Positions 1 to 5,400 of a stretch of DNA of 8,621 bases are shown piece by piece. The DNA comes from CAZVCJ01 sp964625745 (GTDB lineage: Bacteria; Chloroflexota; Anaerolineae; VGOG01): NCBI GenBank assembly GCA_964625745.1, contig CAZVCJ010000170.1, forward strand, positions 1 to 8,621, in the 5' to 3' direction. Positions within the stretch are counted from its first letter, which is position 1. Every line of letters begins with the position of its first letter. A model generated the notes under the pieces. That model ran no database searches. It was given only the letters and a program-made list of their open reading frames with translations, and was not told the origin of the DNA. A program made the translations under genes and the position numbers.

Positions 1-321
1 CCAGTCCTCGACCACGGCTCGCCCCCCGTAGCCGGCCAGGTAACCCGTCAGCTCGCCCAGGGCCTCACCGACGCCGGCTACCAGCCCCACGAAGAGAGGG
101 TTCAACACCCCGCCCATGCCGAAAACCACAGCCAGACTAGGGGCAGGGAGAATCACAGTGGCATTCCCCAGCAAACTGATGAAAAAAACTCCGGGATAGC
201 CATAGCGCTCAAAACGAGCCAGCTCGTCGCGAAAGAGAGCGATGACCAGGGTGACGACGACAGCCAACAGCACCGCCCCAAGCCGCTGATATACTTTGCT
301 TCTTTGCGCTGCTTTTTGCAC
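1..321 (-). CDS. VTT-domain (DedA/SNARE-associated-like) membrane protein, N-terminal part
   Basis: The first 107 codons of an integral membrane protein; the gene runs off the window edge, so its C-terminus is not seen. It starts with a GTG at 319-321, only 4 bp after the uppS stop, with a weak GAAGAG ribosome site 7 nt upstream; an in-frame TTG inside the uppS end is a less likely start. A short basic N-terminus is followed by a hydrophobic helix (about residues 14-30), then RYGYPGVFFISLLGNATVILPAPS (split here: RYGYPGVF at 39-46, ILPAPS at 57-62), a glycine-rich hydrophobic stretch, and GEALGELTGYLAGYGG near 86-100. The 'G(Y)xGxFxxxxxxNxxxxxPxP' layout and the later E-x2-G-(D/E)-x2-G-Y-x2-G motif are typical of the VTT (SNARE-associated, DedA/YqaA-like) family, whose members act in membrane lipid or lipid-carrier handling. 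A role in recycling the undecaprenyl carrier is a guess from its position next to uppS. Confidence 0.75.
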   Translation of the reverse strand, partial: MQKAAQRSKVYQRLGAVLLAVVVTLVIALFRDELARFERYGYPGVFFISLLGNATVILPAPSLAVVFGMGGVLNPLFVGLVAGVGEALGELTGYLAGYGGRAVVEDW

Positions 322-325
322 GGTT

Positions 326-1024
326 CTACTCTTCAATCAGCCTGCCGAACTTTCTCGTCCTCTGGCCATAGGCAACCAGGGCTTTCTCAAGCTCTGCCTC
401 GTCGAAGTCGGGCCAGTAGGTGGGAGTGGTGTAGTACTCAGCGTAGGCCGTTTGCCAGAGGAGGAAGTTGGAGAGGCGCATCTCGCCGCCGGTGCGAATG
501 AAAAGGTCGAGGTCGGGCAGGCCGGCGGTGTAAAGATAGCTGGCAAAGAGCTCTTCGTCTATGGCTGCGGGGTCTATTCCCTCAGCTATGATACGCCGCG
601 TGGCATCCACGATCTCGGCTCGCCCCCCATAGTTGAAGGCCAGGTTAAGAGTCAGCCGATCGTTGTCTTTGGTCAGCTCCGTCGCGCTATTTATCTTTTG
701 GATCAATCTCTCCGGCAACCTATCCGTGCGGCCTAGATGGCGCAGGCGAACGCCATTTCGGTGTAGTTCCGGCACCTCCCGGTCAATAGCGTCCTCGAAA
801 ATGCCAAACAACCCGTTCACCTCGCCCTTCGGTCGCCGCCAATTCTCCGTGGAGAAACCGTAGAGGGTCACGATTTCGATCCCAAACTCCCTGCAAGCCC
901 TGAGCACCCGGTGAGTGTTCTCTGTACCTGCTCGATGTCCCAGCAAACGCGGCAACTTCCGTTGTTTGGCCCAGCGCCCGTTGCCGTCCATGACAATGCC
1001 TATGTGTCGAGGAATGTTCTCCAA
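326..1024 (-). CDS. uppS: Isoprenyl transferase (undecaprenyl diphosphate synthase)
   Basis: A 232-residue cis-prenyltransferase, the usual length. The family adds isopentenyl units to farnesyl diphosphate at the membrane face, giving the C55 carrier for peptidoglycan and surface polysaccharides. All hallmark motifs are present: MDGNGRWA at 12-19 with the diphosphate-binding Asp13, GHRAG at 29-33, YGFSTENW at 55-62, NLAFNYGGRAEI at 127-138, and DLFIRTGGEMRLSNFLLWQ at 173-191 holding the Arg177/Arg183/Ser185 substrate contacts. The start codon is TTG (1022-1024). It is the only sensible in-frame start before an upstream stop, and it gives the standard IPRHIGIVMDG opening. AAAGGA at 1035-1040 lies 10 nt upstream. 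An ATG at 1029-1031 is better placed to the eye but is out of frame. In many bacteria uppS neighbours cdsA; here it lies between a WecA-like gene and a VTT protein, which suits a polysaccharide locus. Confidence 0.97.
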   Translation of the reverse strand: MENIPRHIGIVMDGNGRWAKQRKLPRLLGHRAGTENTHRVLRACREFGIEIVTLYGFSTENWRRPKGEVNGLFGIFEDAIDREVPELHRNGVRLRHLGRTDRLPERLIQKINSATELTKDNDRLTLNLAFNYGGRAEIVDATRRIIAEGIDPAAIDEELFASYLYTAGLPDLDLFIRTGGEMRLSNFLLWQTAYAEYYTTPTYWPDFDEAELEKALVAYGQRTRKFGRLIEE

Positions 1025-1034
1025 ATCCCATGAT

Positions 1035-1040
1035 TCCTTT
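1035..1040 (-). promoter_or_regulatory. Probable uppS ribosome binding site, shared with an out-of-frame ATG
   Basis: The minus strand reads AAAGGA here. It is 10 nt from the TTG that gives full-length UppS and 3 nt from an ATG at 1029-1031 that is out of frame. The spacing therefore favours neither strongly, but protein homology requires the TTG. Confidence 0.45.
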
Positions 1041-1052
1041 CGTGTGAACGAG

Positions 1053-1134
1053 GTAATGAGTCAACGAGTAACGAGTTTGCACTTCCTCGTTACTTATTGC
1101 CCGTTCCTCATCACTCATTACTCATAACTCATAA
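1053..1134. repeat. Degenerate heptanucleotide array with inverted arms, between wecA-like gene and uppS
   Basis: On the plus strand 1086-1134 splits into seven 7-mers: CTCGTTA, CTTATTG, CCCGTTC, CTCATCA, CTCATTA, CTCATAA, CTCATAA. The opposite orientation appears just before it (GTAATGAGT, AACGAGT). As a result two perfect 9-bp inverted repeats nest: AGTAACGAG (1067-1075) with CTCGTTACT (1086-1094) around a 10-nt loop, and GTAATGAGT (1053-1061) with ACTCATTAC (1113-1121). The last codons and the TGA stop of the WecA-like gene (1122-1124) lie within the array. It could act as an mRNA hairpin, but there is no T-run, so a classical terminator is not supported. Together with 1025-1052 this is all that lies between the two genes. 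Confidence 0.85.
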
Positions 1135-2129
1135 CCTTTAACCCGCCCCAGTCTCCACAGCCCAAACAGACCCACGAGAAGCGCTATGGCTCCGATAGCG
1201 TATCCTTCCACAATGCTGGCCTGGGTCAGGAAGACAGCCAACATGCCCAATGCCCCGCAGATCAGATAGATAGCCATCACTGCTTCCCGCTGACTTAAAC
1301 CCATGGCTACCAGCCGATGGGAGAAGTGATCCTTGCCTGGGTGGGTGGTGGGGTTGAGACCCTGGCGCAGGCGGGAGACCACTACCAGCGTGGTGTCGAA
1401 GATAGGTACTCCCAGGACGAGCACCGGAATCATCCAGGTGACGACGTCCATCCTTCCAGGGAAGCGCAGTTTGATTCCCACTGCGGCCAGGACGAAGCCG
1501 ATGAAGAGGCTTCCCGTATCCCCCATGAAGATACTGGCAGGGTTGAAGTTATAGAGCAGGAAACCCAGACAAGCTCCAAGAAGGGCCGCTGCCAGGCTGC
1601 CCACCAGATACTGCCCGCTCATAGCCGCCAGCAGGAGGAAGAAGGCGGAAGCAACAGTGGCCACGCCAGCGGAGAGCCCATCCATGTTGTCCAGCAGATT
1701 CAGTGCGCTGGTGATCCCCACCACCCAGACCATCGTCACCAGGATGTTGAGGATGGAGTGGGGTAGAAAATTGACTCTGATGCCTGAGGCAACGAGAATC
1801 AGCGCGGCCAGGGGCTGGCCTATCCCCAGTTTGAGCAGGGGGCGCATCCCCCAGCGGTCGTCCCAGGCACCGCAAAAAGAGACCAGGGTAGCCCCCAGGA
1901 GGATGCTCGCTCCCTGGGAGACGTAGGAGCGGTCGCCGAAGAGCAGGAGGGCCAGGATGAAGGCCAGGTAGATGGCTGCCCCCCCCAGGCGGGGCATGGC
2001 CTTGGTATGAATCTTGCGGGTGCTGGGCTGATCCATTACCCCCAGGCGTGGAGCAAGTCGCCTGGCGAGGGGGGTGACGCCAACAGCGAAGAGCAGGGCG
2101 GTGACAAGGATGAGCATGTAGTTAGTCAT
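1122..2129 (-). CDS. WecA/TagO-like undecaprenyl-phosphate GlcNAc-1-phosphate transferase
   Basis: A 335-residue polytopic enzyme of the MraY/WecA (glycosyltransferase 4) family, about ten or eleven membrane helices by eye. The family moves a sugar-1-phosphate from a UDP-sugar onto undecaprenyl phosphate, the first committed step of O-antigen, teichoic acid or related glycans. Visible motifs are KAMPRLGG at 43-50, the metal-binding DD pair at 90-91, NLLDNMDG at 144-151, NFNPASIFMGDTGS at 194-207, PIFDT at 242-246, and a C-terminal loop HPGKDHFSHRL at 263-273. That last loop, with its DHxxHRL pattern, resembles WecA/TagO rather than MraY. The ATG at 2127-2129 has AGAGGA 5 nt upstream, lying in the last unit of a 15-bp repeat array. 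The last four residues and stop (GYEL-TGA) fall in a heptamer array, so the C-terminal tail may be repeat-derived. The preferred sugar cannot be read from sequence. Confidence 0.93.
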   Translation of the reverse strand: MTNYMLILVTALLFAVGVTPLARRLAPRLGVMDQPSTRKIHTKAMPRLGGAAIYLAFILALLLFGDRSYVSQGASILLGATLVSFCGAWDDRWGMRPLLKLGIGQPLAALILVASGIRVNFLPHSILNILVTMVWVVGITSALNLLDNMDGLSAGVATVASAFFLLLAAMSGQYLVGSLAAALLGACLGFLLYNFNPASIFMGDTGSLFIGFVLAAVGIKLRFPGRMDVVTWMIPVLVLGVPIFDTTLVVVSRLRQGLNPTTHPGKDHFSHRLVAMGLSQREAVMAIYLICGALGMLAVFLTQASIVEGYAIGAIALLVGLFGLWRLGRVKGYEL

Positions 2130-2130
2130 A

Positions 2131-2190
2131 TTAGTCCTCTTAGTCTGATGGTCTTTGGTCTGGTCGTCCTTGGTCTGGTGCCCCCTGGTC
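2131..2190 (-). repeat. Four tandem degenerate 15-mers abutting the WecA-like start codon
   Basis: The minus strand reads GACCAGGGGGCACCA, GACCAAGGACGACCA, GACCAAAGACCATCA, GACTAAGAGGACTAA without gaps, each unit resembling a 7+8 structure built on GACCA. The final unit contains the AGAGGA ribosome site (2135-2140) for the gene starting at 2129, and the sequence after the ATG (GACTAAC) looks like one more half unit. Nothing resembling clear -35/-10 boxes was seen here. Confidence 0.85.
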
Positions 2191-2221
2191 TCATTGACCT
2201 GGAACTACTAGAGGTGCATTT

Positions 2222-2436
2222 CATAAGTTTTCAGGGTAAAGCCTCGAAGGCATGTCATTCTGAGGAGCGAAGCGACGAAGCCTGCCCTGAGCCCAGTCGA
2301 AGGGAATCTCGTTTTTGTTAGGCCATCGTTTCGCTATGCAAGGAACGAGATTCTTCGCCTCCGCTACGCTTCGGCTCAGAATGACAACGCATCTGTGTCT
2401 TCGGATCAACAAGCAAGTTTACCCTGAGAACTTTTG
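2222..2436. repeat. MITE-like inverted-repeat element built from two opposed interspersed repeats
   Basis: The ends form an imperfect 19-bp inverted repeat: 2222-2240 matches the reverse complement of 2418-2436 at 17 of 19 positions, with core TCAGGGTAAA. Inside, TGTCATTCTGAG (2253-2264) pairs perfectly with CTCAGAATGACA (2375-2386), and GAATCTCGTT (2304-2313) pairs perfectly with AACGAGATTC (2344-2353). The two halves are copies of one interspersed repeat in opposite orientation; only the left half carries the 24-bp CCTGCCCTGAGC...CGAAGGG module (2281-2304). There is no transposase and no obvious target duplication. As RNA it would fold into a long stem-loop, which could protect or attenuate the transcript between ligase and WecA-like genes. 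Confidence 0.8.
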
Positions 2437-2450
2437 GGAAAGAGCACTAG

Positions 2451-5400
2451 CTAAGGACTGGTCTGATCTCGTAACTGGGCGATGAAAGCTTCCAGTGCTG
2501 GCCTGTCGCTCTCTGGGGCTAACTCCAAAGCGGTCTCGGCCTCGGCCATAGCCTCTTCGATGCGCCCCAACTGCTGGTAGATCATGGCCAGGTTCTTGTG
2601 GGTGGCGTAGTCGTTAGGCGCTAACTCCAGTACCTTGAGGTTCTCTTCCAGCGCCTCCTGAAACTTGCCCTGCAGGGCATAAATGTAGCCTAGAGCGCTG
2701 TGGGCCTGTATTATGTCAGGATTCAGTTCCAGAGCCTTGGCGTAAACCTCCTCCGCCCGTTCGAAGTCCTTCTCGTTCAAATAGGTTTGGCCTTCGGCGA
2801 GATAGGTCTGGACCAACTCTTCATCTGAACTGGTAATGGGCTTGTCCTGAGCGGGGCCGAAGGGCTGTCCTGGCCTCAACTGGGCGAGGAGGGCCTCCAG
2901 GCTGGCTTTGTCCCCCTCCGGGGCCAACCCCAGGGCGATTTGAGCTTCTGCCACAGCCTCATCTGTTCGTCCCAATTGTTGATAGAGAAGGACCAAGTTC
3001 TTGTGGCTGGCGTAATCGTTGGGGACTAACTCCAGCACCTTGAGGTTCTCCTCCACGGCCTCCAGGGGCTTCCCTTGCTGCGAGTAGATGTAACCCAGGG
3101 AGCTATGAGCCTGTACTATTCCGGGATTTAGCTCTAAGACCCTGGAGTAGGCGTCGGCAGCCTTGTCCAACTCCTTCATGTTCAGGTATAGATCGCCCAG
3201 GAGGAGATAAGTCTCGTGATACTCGTTATCCACGCTCAAAGAATGTTGATACTTCTCCAGGGCCTTCTCCTGATCGCCCAAGATGTAGTAAACCTGTGCC
3301 CATTCATTGAAGAGCTGAGCGTTTTGAGGGCTGAGGTTGGTCGCTTGACGGTAATACTCTAAAGCTTGACTCAACTTCTCAGCCCGCTGGGCCGGGTCGG
3401 AAACAATCTGACCCCAGGTACGAATGAGGCGGGCCAGGTTAGCGCTGTGGTCGGTGTTGAGCGGGTTGAGCCGCCGCGCCTCAACCAGCACTGCCTGGCC
3501 GATGATCAGCAGGTCTTCGCGGCCCAGACTGGCAATCTGCTGTGGTGTGAGCGACAGCGCCCTGGCAGCGCTGATGTCTTCCGGTAGCGTGGCTAGTCCC
3601 TCTGGCGCCTGCTTGGCCTTTTCCAACAGGGCCGAGCCCAGGAAGAGGTAGTAGTAGTCCTCATTGGGAGCAAGGTTTACGGCCTGCTGGTAGAGGGCGA
3701 TGCTGGCATCATATTGGCCCGCGGAAAGGTAGGATTTGGCATGCTTGTAGACGACATCGGCCCTGATGACGTTGATGTTGGTCGTGAAGACCAAGACTAC
3801 GACCCCGACCACCAGAATGGGGTAAAGCCACCCGTAGCGGCGTCGCCAGAAGCTGGGGGGCAATGGTCTCTTGTACAATAATGCACCTGCGATGGCTACG
3901 AGGAGGAGTAGAACAAAGACGTAATAGAGCACCAGGCCATTGGCTACGGCACTGGCTTGCTTTAGCAAGTCATCCAGGGATGCCACGGTGATTACGCTGC
4001 GTATCTGACGAGTGCGAACGACGAAAAAGGTGAGGAAACACCCCAGGGAGATAAGGGCATAAAGTAAGGGAGCCAAAGGCCAATTACCACGTCTAAATTG
4101 TGTCTGTCTGCTTATCAGGGCCACGATTATAGCGCCGCTCAGAAGCCAGGTGAGAGCGAGTAACCAGACCAAGCTGTAGCCCTTAGCGGCGATGTCGAAT
4201 TGAGGGGTGAGGTAGTTAAATCCCATGGTTGCCAGGATAAGGCCCACTAGCAAAGAGTAGGTGATAACCTGGAGGTTAGAGGTTAGAGGCCTGCCCTGAG
4301 CGGCTCGACTGAGCTCGCCGAAGTCCTGGCCGAAGGGTTGGAGATTGGAGGTTCGCACCTGGATCTCTGGCGAAGATGACTTGCTGGGGCCCCGGTCTTG
4401 GCTCTGCCGGCTCTTGCGGCGTTTCCTGCGAGTTTGCTTTGCCCCCCCTCTTTCCCCCCCAATTTGGGGGGGATGAAGGGGGAGGGGCGCTTCGGTTGCC
4501 TGGGGAGAAGCGGGTGCTCGCACCAGATAGTAGCCTGTGGCGACCATCAACGCTGCATAAACCCAGAAATAGGTTCGTGTGGCTGCGATGGCGATACCAA
4601 GGTTGATCTCAACGAGATGAGCCAGCAAGGCTGATACTAGGGCGATGAGTAGGAATTGGAGGTTGGAAGTTGGAAGTTGGAGATTGGAGGTTGGAGGTTG
4701 GAGATTGGAGATTGGAGATTGGGTATTGGGCCGTCCATAGAACACAATTGCGGACACGATCAGGTATACGACCAGGCCGAGGGCAATACCTAACGGCAAG
4801 CCCACGCCCACGAACGCTGCCCCTTTCCAGAGCCAGAGGAAAAGGGCCGCGGCCAGACCGCCCCCAAGGAATAGACCGATGAAGACATTGCGCTGCCTGG
4901 AGCTCTCGATCAACCCCAGCCACTTGTAGCCATAATAGAATGCACTGCCAAAGAGCAAGATGTAGGCTACGAAGCCCGCCAGGCCCGTGATCACCAGCGC
5001 ATCAAAGGTCTCATTATGGGAACGGTCGGGGGAGGCCTTACGGTCCTCGCTGTGAGCCAGGTCTGGAGGATAGAAGCGATTGTAGGCCACGAACATTGAC
5101 TCCGGCCCATAGCCTATGAGGGGCCGCAAGAGGTTCAACCTGTCGGGTTGACCGGAGGGGTACTGAATAGGCTCGTGGGGTGTCATCATTTCTACGACCC
5201 CTTCCCAGATGAGCACTCGTACCAGGCCAGTGCCGGTTTCGGTCTCAAAGACACGTCCCAACCGGCCGATGTAGGGCAATTCTCGCCACGATGTTATAGG
5301 AGAGCCAGGCAAATTGAAAACTATAAAGAAGGCGACCAGGACAAGGGCCTGGATGATCCAGGACAGCCAGAGCCATTTCCATCCCTTGCGCAAGATAACC

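Larger units (their letters stand above)
2130..2450. other. Gene-free stretch made of repeats
   Basis: This 321-bp gap between the ligase-like gene and the WecA-like gene holds no believable gene. From low to high coordinates it contains the 15-mer array (2131-2190), about 30 bp of unique sequence, the inverted-repeat element at 2222-2436, and 14 bp before the ligase stop. Open frames that cross it on either strand translate the interspersed repeat and are not genes. No promoter or T-tailed terminator could be supported. Confidence 0.8.

Noticed and set aside
1067..1094. Rho-independent terminator after the WecA-like gene
   Set aside because: The 9-bp stem is AT-rich for a terminator and no T-run follows on the transcribed strand; kept only as a repeat-formed hairpin.
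1317..1766. 149-residue plus-strand open frame opposite the WecA-like gene
   Set aside because: Low-complexity, His/Gln/Glu-rich shadow translation of membrane-helix codons; no family features.
2007..2412. Open frames across the ligase/WecA gap on both strands (one ending HSEERSDEACPEPSRRE)
   Set aside because: They are translations of the interspersed inverted repeat; there is no ribosome site or domain, and they overlap the start of the WecA-like gene.
2130..2450. Promoter for the WecA-like gene
   Set aside because: No paired -35/-10-like boxes at fitting spacing were visible on the minus strand; the gene may simply be read through from upstream.
4654..4730. Heptamer arrays considered as a CRISPR array
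   Set aside because: Units are 7 bp and contiguous with no spacers, and there are no cas genes.
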